Source: Bacteroidota bacterium (GTDB taxonomy: Bacteria; Bacteroidota; Bacteroidia; Chitinophagales; LD1). From it: DNA of 64,000 bases. The DNA lies in NCBI GenBank assembly GCA_947479455.1, contig CANJZE010000009.1:1-64000 (forward strand). The letters are read 5' to 3'. Each line of letters opens with the position of its first letter. The stretch's first letter is position 1. This document shows positions 46,193 through 55,954 of this stretch, in pieces. A program made the position numbers and the translations under genes. Under the pieces are notes generated by a model that saw nothing but the letters and a program-made list of their open reading frames with translations, searched no databases and had not been told where the DNA came from.

Positions 46193-47651
46193 GCTTACTC
46201 AACATTCTGTTTTCAAATTCTTCTACCAGGCTGTTGGTGCTTCGCCCAATCATTTGCTGGTAAAAAATACTGGCGGGTACTTCGGCTATGGCTTTGTAAA
46301 ACTCTACCGATGGGTTACGTTCGGTAATCGTTGCGCCCAGCAGGTTGGCTTTATCAAATAGGTTTTGCAGTTTGTATTGTTTTTGGTCTTCGCCTTCGTT
46401 AAAGGTGGCGTACACATATTCGTGCATCTTTTTTTCAAACAGCTTTTTAGCATCGGCTTCGGTGAGCGTTTCGTTCACTTGAATTTCGCTTTCGGTGCGC
46501 TCGCGCGCTTCGGTTACCCAGTTTTTAATTTGCACGCCTACTAAGTTTTTGTAGATGCCAATATTGTAAGCCGAAAGCGAACCGCCTTTATCTTCTTTCG
46601 AAAACTGCACGGCATTTAGTTGCTCATATAGTTTCGAAAGTTCTTCGTAAGGCAAAGCCCAAATGCTCCACTCCACCGGGCGGTGAATGGTATTGAACCA
46701 GATATTGATGTTGTGTTTGTTTACAAAGCGAATGAACTCGGGCATCTCGTGCCAGTTGTTGCGCATGGGGTTCACCATCAGGCACATGGTGCGGTTGTTC
46801 TCTTTGGTATATGCCCGATAGAAAAGAAAATTTTCCATCACTCTGTCAAAGTGCGCATTCACACGAATGGTTTCATAAATATCGGGCGTAAGCGAATCGA
46901 GCGAAAAATTGATGTGAATGTTGAGCTTGTTCAACCACTCTTTCACTTTGTAGTTCATCACCGTGCCATTGGTGGCAATGGTAATTTTTAATTTCGGATT
47001 TAGTTTTTCAACCTTCGCAAAAATTTTAAAAACTTCATTGATTAAAAACGGCTCACCTCCATTAAAGCGCAACTCTTTTAAGTGTGGAATAAATTCGCCT
47101 AACTGTTCTACAAAATTATCGTCATACGCATTTTTCATGGCGGGCAACCGCTCTCTGTTTTTGCGAATGCTCGAAGAGAGTTCGCCAATACACATCACAC
47201 ATTCCAGGTTGCAGGTGTTGCTCAATTCCAACTCCATCATGCTCGGGTATTCTGCCGGCTCGTTTACATCATATGCCTTTGCCAACACCGAAGTGTAATT
47301 GCCGCCCTGCAAATTTTTCAAACACACATTGCACTTGTTAGTTAAATCATACTGCAACAAATGCTTGCGGAGCGATTGGTATTTTTCGCCAAACCAAATT
47401 TCGCGAATAGACTTTTGCGGATACGAATCGGGGTCAATAAACGTGAGCCAGCAAGGAGCACAATCGCCATGCACATTAAAATACATGTTGGTGAAAGGAG
47501 CGTGGCAAATATGATTAGTAACCGGTTTGCCACGGCTTACATTATACTCAGCAATAACGGCAGAACTTAAACCCGGGCCTTCAGGTTTTGCCTGCATCAC
47601 ATGGTATTTACTAAGCAGTTGGTAAACAAAATTTTTCATTGGGTTAATCAT
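46185..47651 (-). CDS. Radical SAM protein with N-terminal twitch-like cysteine region (paralog B)
   Basis: 488 aa. N-terminal cysteines 49 (CHAPFTNM), 64, 67 (DCAPCW), 107 and 110 (CNVC), then core Cys147, Cys151, Cys154 in CNLECVMC, RFNGGEPFLI, ITIATNGTVMN and INFSLDSLTPDIYETI. C-terminal 190 residues helical. Clearly paralogous to 44639-46192 and 47651-49144. ATG 47651 overlaps the upstream TAA by one base. Convergent with paralog A. Confidence 0.85.
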   Translation of the reverse strand: MINPMKNFVYQLLSKYHVMQAKPEGPGLSSAVIAEYNVSRGKPVTNHICHAPFTNMYFNVHGDCAPCWLTFIDPDSYPQKSIREIWFGEKYQSLRKHLLQYDLTNKCNVCLKNLQGGNYTSVLAKAYDVNEPAEYPSMMELELSNTCNLECVMCIGELSSSIRKNRERLPAMKNAYDDNFVEQLGEFIPHLKELRFNGGEPFLINEVFKIFAKVEKLNPKLKITIATNGTVMNYKVKEWLNKLNIHINFSLDSLTPDIYETIRVNAHFDRVMENFLFYRAYTKENNRTMCLMVNPMRNNWHEMPEFIRFVNKHNINIWFNTIHRPVEWSIWALPYEELSKLYEQLNAVQFSKEDKGGSLSAYNIGIYKNLVGVQIKNWVTEARERTESEIQVNETLTEADAKKLFEKKMHEYVYATFNEGEDQKQYKLQNLFDKANLLGATITERNPSVEFYKAIAEVPASIFYQQMIGRSTNSLVEEFENRMLSKLS

Positions 47652-49144
47652 TAAACACTTTTCGGAATCATGCTAATCATTAAACGAACTTCGTCTACCG
47701 ATTTATCTTTAATTGTTTCAATCACCTGTTGAAAGCCCGCACGCGTAATAAGGAAGTACACCTTTTTTTTCGAGTCTTCGGTATGCGAATCTAAAATGGC
47801 GTTGAGTTTTTCTACCAAATTGTTTTTAGGGAAAGTAGTTTCAAACTCGGGGTTAGCGGCATACATTTCATTCAGCCATTGATGAAAATCATGTTCAGAA
47901 ACCGATTGCTCATGGGCTTCGTTGGTTTCTACCTTCACCGGAATATTTTCTGATTTGTTACCTACAAATTCATACTCGTGATATTTTTTGGTTTCAGAAT
48001 GCAGAATATACTCATCTAAAAAACTCTTGTAGTCTTCAAAACATTTGGCGTTGTGGCGTTCCTTCTGCGATAACTTTGGAAACGAAAACTGGTCCATATA
48101 GGCGCGCACTTTTTGCAATTCTTCTTTGGTGCAATCGGTCAAGGCAAAGCGAATGGGTCGCTCCAGGTAGCTCACATATATGTAAGCATTCATTTCGTTG
48201 CAAAGATTAAGCACCAATGGAAACTGCTCCCAATTATCTTTCTGCACCGTAAAACTCAACGAGAGATGTTTGCCTTTGCGCGTGCATATTTCGCTAAAGC
48301 GTTTAATGTTCTCCATCAACTTTTCGTGGATGGTGTTTTTGCGAATGCGCTCTAATTTTTCTTTGTCCACTGCATCAATAGACACCGCCATATCAAAATT
48401 CAGGTCTTCGAGCAGGCGTTCTATTTTATTGTTCCAATGGCTACCGTTGGTAATTACAAATAGGTCGAGTTTCGGATTCAACTCTTTTACCTTTTCCCAA
48501 ATTTTGTAATACACCGGAATAAGAAAAGGCTCACCGCCATAAAATTTGGCCTCCTTCAAATGCGGAATATATTTTTCCAATTGGGTTACAAAAGCATCGT
48601 CATAAGGCGTGGGAATAGGCGGCAGTTTATCTCTGTTTTTGCGAATGCTGCTACTTACTTCACCGGCACACATCTGGCATTCTAAATTACACTCGTTGCT
48701 TATTTCAAACTCAAACACCTGCGGATAAATGGCATCGGTATTCGCATAGTATTTATCGAACACCAAAGGGCGAAGATTGGTGAACTTGCCTTTGTCAAAA
48801 AAATATTTGCAGTGGCGGCAACCATAATCGAGGTCGTTGTTAAACATGTGGGCGCGAAGTTTTTTGGCTTCGGCACCGTTCCATATTTCATCAATAGAAT
48901 TTTGCGGATAGTTACCCAACTGCACATCGCGATTGTAGCCGCACACAAACACCTGCCCGCGAAACGAAAAAGTTAAACTGGTAAAAGGCAGGTAACAGAA
49001 AACAGGCTTTGCCCCGTTAGGTCTAAACTTATTATATTGATTATACTGCTTTCGGTCGAGCGGATTATAGCCATCTTCAATAGCCGTGCTGAATTTTTTA
49101 TCTAACTGAAAAGAAGTTTTTATGGACTCCAAAAAATTAATCAT
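47651..49144 (-). CDS. Radical SAM protein with N-terminal twitch-like cysteine region (paralog C)
   Basis: 497 aa. Cys50 (CYLPFTSL), Cys68 (FVCGYNR), Cys109 and Cys112 (CRHC) precede core Cys152, Cys156, Cys159 in CNLECQMC; then SSSIRKNRDKLPPIP, KFYGGEPFLI, FVITNGSHWN and MAVSIDAVD. C-terminal helical domain as in its paralogs. Follows the SGNH gene with a 4-nt ATGA overlap and precedes paralog B with a one-base overlap, so the three minus-strand genes form one tightly coupled operon. Confidence 0.85.
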   Translation of the reverse strand: MINFLESIKTSFQLDKKFSTAIEDGYNPLDRKQYNQYNKFRPNGAKPVFCYLPFTSLTFSFRGQVFVCGYNRDVQLGNYPQNSIDEIWNGAEAKKLRAHMFNNDLDYGCRHCKYFFDKGKFTNLRPLVFDKYYANTDAIYPQVFEFEISNECNLECQMCAGEVSSSIRKNRDKLPPIPTPYDDAFVTQLEKYIPHLKEAKFYGGEPFLIPVYYKIWEKVKELNPKLDLFVITNGSHWNNKIERLLEDLNFDMAVSIDAVDKEKLERIRKNTIHEKLMENIKRFSEICTRKGKHLSLSFTVQKDNWEQFPLVLNLCNEMNAYIYVSYLERPIRFALTDCTKEELQKVRAYMDQFSFPKLSQKERHNAKCFEDYKSFLDEYILHSETKKYHEYEFVGNKSENIPVKVETNEAHEQSVSEHDFHQWLNEMYAANPEFETTFPKNNLVEKLNAILDSHTEDSKKKVYFLITRAGFQQVIETIKDKSVDEVRLMISMIPKSV

Positions 49145-50433
49145 TCGTGCATCATTTTAGCGGTGTCCAAAGTAGTGAATATTTCGGGATAGAATTTTTG
49201 CAAACCGGCATAAACTCCTTTAGCCATAACCGCGTAACCGGTAGCGTTGTGATGACCATCTTTGGGCCAGTAATAACTTTCGGTTGTGTTTTTATTCATG
49301 CCAATTGAATCGCGATAGTATGGCAGTAAATCAAATCGTTTGAAAACAGAAATGGTATCTACCATGTTTTCGAAGAAAGAAAAATTGCACAGATAAGTAT
49401 TGTCCACTACCTCACTGCGTTCGGGTTTTTTCAAGAGCAGAATTTTTAGGTGGTGCTGCTTTGCCAATAACGCTATGCGTTGAAAAACCTCGTTCCATTT
49501 TGGTTGCAAAAAATGGAGTCGTGCTTCTTTCTCTTTTTCAGTTAAAAAAAAGTTGGTGTGCGTTACCCCAAAAACAGAATTAGCCACCAAGCGAAAAATA
49601 TAACTGGCGGCATAAAGCCACTCCCAGGATGGACCGTGCAGAGCTTGCCAATAGCCATCTTTAAAACGCTCCAGTCCTCCTCGAGTTAGAAAATCTGCTG
49701 TGAAGTCAAAAGAGGTGTAGGTAATCACGGCTGCATTTGGTTTTAGTTCGAAACCAATGTCTTCCATTTGCTTAACCGTAAAGCCAGGGTCGCTACCACA
49801 CACACCAAAGTTTTGAATCAACATATTTTGTGCAGTAGCATTGTTCTTTAAAATTTGGCGAAGCAACGAAGGATAACTGGAATCTTGCGGAGCACCATCA
49901 CCTTCGGTAAACGAATCGCCATAGGTTTGAATCAAAATTTTAGCCGTGTCTTTCTTCACTTCAAAATCGGCATCGCGAAAACCAAAATTATTGCGCAGGC
50001 GCGCAAACTTATACTCGGGCGTTTGCAAAAATGGAATGAAGTAAGGTTGAATGATAAAGTCCACATCATAGTTTTTGTGCGGATAAACTGAAATGTATTT
50101 ACTGCTTCTTCCCTCCATGTAGGAGCCGCCCACACCTTTCACGCGCAAAAATATTTCGGCTGATACAAGACATAAATAGAAACTGCCAAACAGCAAAGCG
50201 GTATTTATACAGGTTTCTTTTTGCCACGCAAAAACTGCCCCCAGCAAGGCAATACTACCGGCTAAAAATAAACCCAGCGAAAAAAAAAACACCGAACAAT
50301 GCAAGGCACCAAAGGCGGCTAAAGGCATTTGAAAACGTAGATAAAGCAACGATAAACCCAATGCTCCAGCCAAGAGCGTGAACAGAGAACTTTTTTTTGG
50401 ATGAGAACGGAGCAAAGAAATTAAGGAGTGCAT
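49141..50433 (-). CDS. Membrane-anchored SGNH/GDSL hydrolase-like protein (paralog 1)
   Basis: 430 aa. Three or four hydrophobic helices in the first 97 residues, then an extracytoplasmic SGNH domain: block I YGDSFTEGDGAP (Ser174), block II-like NFGVCGSDPGF, block III YTSFDFTADFLTRGGLERF, block V WPKDGHHNATGY with the Asp-His pair. Block III lacks the expected catalytic Asn (SFD), so the oxyanion hole is altered. Such proteins hydrolyse or transfer acyl esters on surface sugars. First gene of the operon with radical SAM paralogs C and B. Confidence 0.8.
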   Translation of the reverse strand: MHSLISLLRSHPKKSSLFTLLAGALGLSLLYLRFQMPLAAFGALHCSVFFFSLGLFLAGSIALLGAVFAWQKETCINTALLFGSFYLCLVSAEIFLRVKGVGGSYMEGRSSKYISVYPHKNYDVDFIIQPYFIPFLQTPEYKFARLRNNFGFRDADFEVKKDTAKILIQTYGDSFTEGDGAPQDSSYPSLLRQILKNNATAQNMLIQNFGVCGSDPGFTVKQMEDIGFELKPNAAVITYTSFDFTADFLTRGGLERFKDGYWQALHGPSWEWLYAASYIFRLVANSVFGVTHTNFFLTEKEKEARLHFLQPKWNEVFQRIALLAKQHHLKILLLKKPERSEVVDNTYLCNFSFFENMVDTISVFKRFDLLPYYRDSIGMNKNTTESYYWPKDGHHNATGYAVMAKGVYAGLQKFYPEIFTTLDTAKMMHE

Positions 50434-50479
50434 AGAAAGATGATTTCAAAAAAAACAGCCACGGCAAAATAGGAATTAT

Positions 50480-50487
50480 CAAATGTA
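50480..50487 (-). promoter_or_regulatory. -7 element candidate for the SGNH-radical SAM operon
   Basis: Minus-strand TACATTTG (plus CAAATGTA), a full TAnnTTTG match 46 nt before ATG 50433. No clear TTTG is seen at the -33 position, so the call rests on one box. Confidence 0.4.
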
Positions 50488-50529
50488 AAAAACACCACGC
50501 GTTGCTTAGTCTTTGTTGCTTCTTGCAGA

Positions 50530-51656
50530 ATGGGAAGAATAAATCTTTTGCACAGTAGTTCTAAATACAGTCTTAGCGCAAAACTCTATTATTTTCGGGC
50601 GGTGCGCAAAAATTTCATTCTCTTCGTAGGTGCTCTGTGTTTTTTTCTTCTGCTTGCAGAAATGGGCTTTCGATATAACGGCAAATATTTCAGCTACACT
50701 GAAAGGACGAACACCAGCCACTACGTTTCACCTTACAATGCCCAATATGAAACTTGGTATCACGTATTTCCCGCACATTCAGTAATCAATAAACCTGGAA
50801 AAGAATTTACGGTTTCCTGGACTGCCAACAACGAAGGACTTAACGACCATGATTTTTTAGTGGCTAAAAAAGGCATTAGAATAATTGTGCTGGGCGATAG
50901 TTTTATTGAGGTATAGGGGCAACAGCTGACAGCACTTTGACCAAACAACTTTATACTTTATTGAAAAGCCGCTTGGATACAACCATTGAAGTATGGAACG
51001 CAGGCATTTCAGGGGCTGACCCTTTTTATGAATATCGTTTGTTTAAAGATAAGCTCTTAAAATATCAGCCTGACTTGGCAGTACTAGTGCTGAACTCTAC
51101 CGATATACACGAAGTAACAGTACGGGGTGGTTTTGAAAGATTCATGCCCGATACAACAGTTCGCTATAATCCCGAGCCGTGGTTTGTGCCGCTCTATGCC
51201 CATAGCATATTGGTGAGGCGATTGGTGCATGATTGTTTTCATTATAACATATCGCTATCCAAAAGTGCAGATGCTGAGAAGGAAGCAAAAGTTGCAAACG
51301 GAAAATTGTTTGAAGTGATAGATAGTTTCAGAACTGTTTGTAATGAAAAAAATATTCAGTTACTTTTTGTTTCCCATGCCTTTGGGGGAGAACTGGCAGG
51401 TAATTTACCTTACGAAATGTTGCCGATGATGGGTTATTGCCGTACAAATAAAATTCCGTTTGTTGATACCCGGCAAAAATTTATTGACTATGGAATTGAT
51501 TCGTCAAACTGGCAAAATATACAGTGGCCAATAGACGGACACTACAATAATCGAGGGTACAACTATCTGGCTAAAAGTATTTCTACCGAAGTGTTACAAA
51601 AAATTAGTCCGCTCATTGATTCTTTAGTAGCAAAAAATAAATCACTTTTACGGTAA
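50530..51656 (+). pseudogene. SGNH hydrolase-like gene broken by a one-base frameshift (paralog 2)
   Basis: Two frames together make one SGNH protein of about 375 aa. Frame 1, ATG 50530 to stop 50914-50916: one membrane helix (FILFVGALCFFLLLAEMGF), then VLGDSFIEV where block I breaks. Frame 2 from 50913 resumes IGATADSTLTKQLYTLLKS, then NAGISGADPF, NSTDIHEVTVRGGFERF and block V WPIDGHYNNRGYNYLAKS to 51656. Adding one G before 50911 restores GDSFIEGIGA. Smaller than its paralogs, with one anchor helix. Loss of function or a sequencing error; the reading frame is otherwise intact. Confidence 0.85.
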
Positions 51657-51703
51657 AAATACCCTTACGTATATTACAGAAACTCCAAGCAGACAACGGC
51701 TAA

Positions 51704-52975
51704 ATGACAGAAAAAAAAACAAGAATTCTTCCATCTCTTAACCTCAATAAGGGGTTGGATATTGAAATTCTAATACCCTATCCTTGGTTGCTCATATTGG
51801 CAAGTATTCCATATTTACTTTGGGAAATTTATTGGGCAAAAAAGGTAGGGTATCCTTGTATTAAATGGCACACTCATGTGGCGGTTTACTATTACGGCTG
51901 GTTGTTTTTCTATTTGGGCTTATACTTTTTCAACCATTGGTTCCCTCTAAAAAACTATAGGCGGTATCTAACAATATTCACTTCGGTTTTCATTACCTTG
52001 GGTATTGTAGAAGCCCTGTTAGTTGGCGTAGGTAAGGGAGATACTTATTCAGAGCATATTTCGGCAGGTTATTATTCTATGTATAATTCTACCCATGAGC
52101 AGTACTACCGATTGCATGACCCCAATCAGGTTTATTACATTGTAAGAAATGAGTTTAAGCATTATCGAAAATCGAATTCGCTTGGTTATGCTGATTCAGA
52201 ATGGACAAAGCCAAAAAAGAAAAATGAAAAACGTATTGCCTGCTTTGGCGATTCGTTTACCGAGGGAGTGGGTGCTCCTTTTGATTCTACTTATCCAGCA
52301 GTGTTGCGAAATCTATTACAGCTAAACGACACTAACCTCACAGTGCTTAATTGTGGTATTTCTGGCGATGACCCCTGTGTAAATTACATGAACTACCGCG
52401 ACCGTGTGGCAATTTTTAAACCTGATATTATAGTGCAAACACTTTCGTGTAACGATATGAATACCGACATAGCCACTAAAGGCGGCTTAGAAAGATTTTT
52501 GCCCAATGGCAAAATGCAATTAAAGCAAGCTCCATGGTGGGAACCCATTTTTGCTTTATGTTATGTAAGTCGTTTGTTTTTCGATGTGTTGGGCTATAAT
52601 GATTTGTTGCTTCGCGTTCCGTTTTCGTCAGCGCAAAAAGAAGAACTAAACAACAAAGCCATTGAAACATTTACGGCTTATGCCGCAGAAGCCAAAAAAC
52701 AAGGAGCTATTTTGTTGGTGGTGCTACAACCTAATATGTTCGATTACTACCAAAAGAAATATGAATACGATTTAAGCCCTGTTGTGAAACATCTCAACCG
52801 TTTAGAAAATGTAAAAGTCTTTGACTTACTCCCGTATTATGAAAATGAATTTTTGCATCATGAAGATGAAATCAAACAATTTTACTGGAAACAAGATGGG
52901 CACCACAACCCTAGTGGTTATGCGCTTATGGCACGAGGAATAAAACATGGATTAGACTCACTTTGCTTGAAATAA
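51704..52975 (+). CDS. Membrane-anchored SGNH/GDSL hydrolase-like protein (paralog 3)
   Basis: 423 aa. Three hydrophobic helices in about residues 25-108, then SGNH domain: CFGDSFTEGVGAPFDSTYP (Ser184), NCGISGDDPCVNY, block III LSCNDMNTDIATKGGLERFL with Asn present, DLLPYYENEF and block V WKQDGHHNPSGYALMARG. All catalytic positions are present. Probably an O-acyl esterase or acyltransferase acting on a surface polymer. Stop is 4 bp before the next gene. Confidence 0.82.
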   Translation: MTEKKTRILPSLNLNKGLDIEILIPYPWLLILASIPYLLWEIYWAKKVGYPCIKWHTHVAVYYYGWLFFYLGLYFFNHWFPLKNYRRYLTIFTSVFITLGIVEALLVGVGKGDTYSEHISAGYYSMYNSTHEQYYRLHDPNQVYYIVRNEFKHYRKSNSLGYADSEWTKPKKKNEKRIACFGDSFTEGVGAPFDSTYPAVLRNLLQLNDTNLTVLNCGISGDDPCVNYMNYRDRVAIFKPDIIVQTLSCNDMNTDIATKGGLERFLPNGKMQLKQAPWWEPIFALCYVSRLFFDVLGYNDLLLRVPFSSAQKEELNNKAIETFTAYAAEAKKQGAILLVVLQPNMFDYYQKKYEYDLSPVVKHLNRLENVKVFDLLPYYENEFLHHEDEIKQFYWKQDGHHNPSGYALMARGIKHGLDSLCLK

Positions 52976-52979
52976 AAAA

Positions 52980-54524
52980 ATGAAACTACCACTACTTTAT
53001 TTTTCAATTGCCATTACCCTTACCTGTTTTTTACTAGCACCGGGTGTGTGGTGGGGCGATTCGCTAAATGCCTATATTCAAAGTGTAAGCGGTATTTACG
53101 GTGCGGCTCAACCGGTTTTTATGGCACTGTTTTTAAAATGTACGCGCTTTTTTCTGCCCGGTTCTTTACTTCCGTTTTTGATTTTTGTTACCCTCTATTT
53201 TGCAGGCTTTGCCCTACTTATTTTTTATTTAATTAAAAACAAATACCTCGCTCCTGTACTGTTTTTTAGCTTTAGTTTTTGTCCGCTCTTGTTCGCTAAC
53301 ATAGGCGTTATTCAAACGGAATCATTTCAACTGGCTTTACTTTCAGCATTTATAGCCCTCACCGTTTTGTTCTATAGATATGAAGGGGTGCATCGCAAAA
53401 AATATTTTGCAGGCTTGGTTGTATTGCTTGGTCTATTTTCTTTAGTGCGGTACGACACCTTACACATATCGCTGTTACTTTCCTACTGGTTGGGCTACAC
53501 TTGGGTTAAAAAGCACAACCGCAAAGTGATTTTTATTACGGCTGGTCTTTTTTTTATTTTTAAAATAAGTGCAACATTTTTAGATAGCTTAGTAAACATA
53601 CCGCAGGAGCTTAAACCCGAAATGAGAAACTCGTTATTAGTAGCCGACATAGCCGCCATATCTGCCCAAAGCAAAACCAATTACATACCTGATTACTGTT
53701 GGCAACCAGTAATTCCTAACAAGGAACGAACTGTAGAGAAAATAATTTACGGGCAAAATAATTGGAGCAATTCTTTCTATTCTTATATCTACAATATTGA
53801 CCCTTCGATAGGGCTTTTTACTTACAGCACCTCTTCGCATACCGAGGAACTTTTTATGACTTGGTTTAAAGTAGTGGCTAAACATCCCTTCTTATTTTTT
53901 AAGTACCACCTTACCGTATTTTCATACCTTGTTTTCAATGATAATTTCAACATGGGTATTTGGAGCGGGTTGAAAGATTCTCATGTAAATCACAGCCGCT
54001 TGTTAATAGAAAAAAATGAAGCTGTAGATTCTTTTTTAGTAAAACACAGCAATAGGTTTGCTTACCGTAATGGGAATTTGTTTTTTGACAAGGATGATAC
54101 ACCCATAACACCAAAGGAAGAAAACGCGCTATTACAACTGGCAGGCAACCGAAGAGCCGCAGATGTGGTATGGATGAAATGGTATTCTTACATACCTGCC
54201 AAAACATACAACACCGCTAACTCTATAGCCGAAAAGTATGTCAATCCCTCTTTTGAACTTTTCAAATGGTACTTTAGGGGGCTGTGTATGCTGGCTCCTT
54301 ATTTTCTTGCGCTGGTAATCTTTTTGTTTTACGCACCTTGGCTAAAGCGGGGGTACTATCGCTTTACCTATATCCTGTTATGCTGTTGCGGCATTGTCCA
54401 TTTGCTGTTGCGCTTATTAATACTTACGGACCCTGTGTATCGCTTTGGAATGCTTACGATTCTGTTTGCGTTTTTTGCTTTTGTTATTTTGGTAGCAGAT
54501 AAACTGAACAAGCAAACGGCATGA
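52980..54524 (+). CDS. Polytopic membrane protein, GT-C glycosyltransferase-like
   Basis: 514 aa with about ten to twelve hydrophobic helices. N-terminal loop GVWWGDSLNAYIQSVSGIYG carries an acidic residue where GT-C enzymes place their catalytic Asp; after helix 7 there is a large non-membrane domain (about 225-430). Final helices include FYAPWLKRGYYRF and a tail VADKLNKQTA. Resembles polyprenyl-phosphate-dependent mannosyl/arabinosyltransferases in layout, but no family signature is decisive. Overlaps the following SGNH gene by 4 nt (ATGA). Confidence 0.6.
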   Translation: MKLPLLYFSIAITLTCFLLAPGVWWGDSLNAYIQSVSGIYGAAQPVFMALFLKCTRFFLPGSLLPFLIFVTLYFAGFALLIFYLIKNKYLAPVLFFSFSFCPLLFANIGVIQTESFQLALLSAFIALTVLFYRYEGVHRKKYFAGLVVLLGLFSLVRYDTLHISLLLSYWLGYTWVKKHNRKVIFITAGLFFIFKISATFLDSLVNIPQELKPEMRNSLLVADIAAISAQSKTNYIPDYCWQPVIPNKERTVEKIIYGQNNWSNSFYSYIYNIDPSIGLFTYSTSSHTEELFMTWFKVVAKHPFLFFKYHLTVFSYLVFNDNFNMGIWSGLKDSHVNHSRLLIEKNEAVDSFLVKHSNRFAYRNGNLFFDKDDTPITPKEENALLQLAGNRRAADVVWMKWYSYIPAKTYNTANSIAEKYVNPSFELFKWYFRGLCMLAPYFLALVIFLFYAPWLKRGYYRFTYILLCCCGIVHLLLRLLILTDPVYRFGMLTILFAFFAFVILVADKLNKQTA

Positions 54525-55909
54525 AAAAAATATTACGTCAGTTAGCGGGGCAACTCTTTCTTATCGCCAGCATACTGGTGATAAGTTTATTCCTGTTTGT
54601 AGGGCTAATGAATTGGCATATTGACGGTTTAGTTGTAGCGGAGAAAACCATCTTTCTTGACTTGCTCAACAGCACGAAATATATATTCAACCATGCTTAT
54701 TGGTTCCACACAATTTTGTTCTATCTGCTCATGGTTTATGGAATATGGTCGCTGTTCAAGAACTATTTATTGCCCTCTGTTCTTAGCATAGGAAAGAAAC
54801 ACAAAGACAATACGCTCAAGGTGTTTGTTTTCTTATTTCTGATAATCTTGCTTACCTCCGCATTGGTCATAAAAGAAATGCAAATGCAACGCTTGGGGTT
54901 TTATGCCGGCAGTCGTTTTGGTGGAAATAATTTTTCATTGGAGCATCCCGCCATATCATGGGAATTAACTGCCGATGAAAGAGGAATGGTTTATTACGAT
55001 GCCGATTCTGCAGTAAGAATTGCTAAGCGTTTAGGTTTGGTAGTCAACAGGCAAGGGTTTGCTAATCCATTTAATTTTGACCGAAACACTATTGATTCGC
55101 TTTGCCAAACTACTGCAAATCGAAAGAAGAAAAAACTTTTTTTTGGCGATTCATTTCTGCAAGGTATAGGAGCTTCGAAGCAAGAAAATACTTTTATTGA
55201 GCTATACCGCCAACACAATCCAAACGAAATAGTGTGTTCTTTTGGCATTGGTGGTAACGACCCTGTTCAATATAGATTAGCCGCAGAAAAATTTATTCCT
55301 GAGTTAATGCCTGATGAAGTAAATGTTATGTTCTGCGGCTGGAATGATATTATTTTTTTGGATCGAAAACCTCTGCCACATTTGCCCTCGCTTACCTACA
55401 TAGATGGTGTTGGCTTCATTCATAACTATATTTTTTCGGGATTATCACCCTTCGATACTTTAGCCCTTCAGCCGGATACAGCTTATCGTTTATACCGCCA
55501 AAAATATTCTTTGCAAACCAGATCCGATATGCTGTCGGTAGTGTGTAGGCAAACTATTATCACCTCTCAACTCTACTTTCAGTTTCATCCCCAGCACTTA
55601 TATCCTCGGCAATTTGCTGACGATTCATTGGCTACCTACCGAAATCTAAAGCGGATTAAAACCTTAGCAGATTCTGTAGGCGCAAATTTTACGATTGCCT
55701 TTATTCCCACACCGCCAATGAAAAACCATACCATTATGGATTATGAGCAACATTTTAAATGGGCGTTTGGTGACTTATGGCAGAATGTATCTTTCTGTTC
55801 TCAGAGTACAATAATCGAGAGCGATTGCTCATCAACTGTGGATTGGCATTTCAATGATAAAGGGCAAATTAAGTTTGCCGATTTCCTGCAAAAAACATTA
55901 AAGCATTAG
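54521..55909 (+). CDS. Membrane-anchored SGNH/GDSL hydrolase-like protein (paralog 4, divergent)
   Basis: 462 aa. Helices at about 10-30, 62-80 and 100-118; SGNH domain with FFGDSFLQGIGASK (Ser211), FGIGGNDPVQY, block III CGWNDIIFLD (Asn present), and block V DWHFNDKGQIKFADFL with Asp-x-His. More distant from paralogs 1-3: it lacks the RGGLERF segment and uses DWH where they have DGHHN. Likely esterase/acyltransferase on an exported substrate. Last gene of the block, followed by a terminator. Confidence 0.78.
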   Translation: MKKILRQLAGQLFLIASILVISLFLFVGLMNWHIDGLVVAEKTIFLDLLNSTKYIFNHAYWFHTILFYLLMVYGIWSLFKNYLLPSVLSIGKKHKDNTLKVFVFLFLIILLTSALVIKEMQMQRLGFYAGSRFGGNNFSLEHPAISWELTADERGMVYYDADSAVRIAKRLGLVVNRQGFANPFNFDRNTIDSLCQTTANRKKKKLFFGDSFLQGIGASKQENTFIELYRQHNPNEIVCSFGIGGNDPVQYRLAAEKFIPELMPDEVNVMFCGWNDIIFLDRKPLPHLPSLTYIDGVGFIHNYIFSGLSPFDTLALQPDTAYRLYRQKYSLQTRSDMLSVVCRQTIITSQLYFQFHPQHLYPRQFADDSLATYRNLKRIKTLADSVGANFTIAFIPTPPMKNHTIMDYEQHFKWAFGDLWQNVSFCSQSTIIESDCSSTVDWHFNDKGQIKFADFLQKTLKH

Positions 55910-55923
55910 CGCAATAGCAAACC

Positions 55924-55954
55924 AATAAGTGGAACTTATTGCGTTTATTTTTTT
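55924..55954 (+). terminator. Intrinsic terminator after the SGNH/GT-C operon
   Basis: AATAAGT-GGA-ACTTATT stem (55924-55940) followed by GCG and a run of T residues to 55954. It lies in the 35-bp gap between convergent genes and overlaps the 3' end of the oxygenase gene. Confidence 0.65.
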
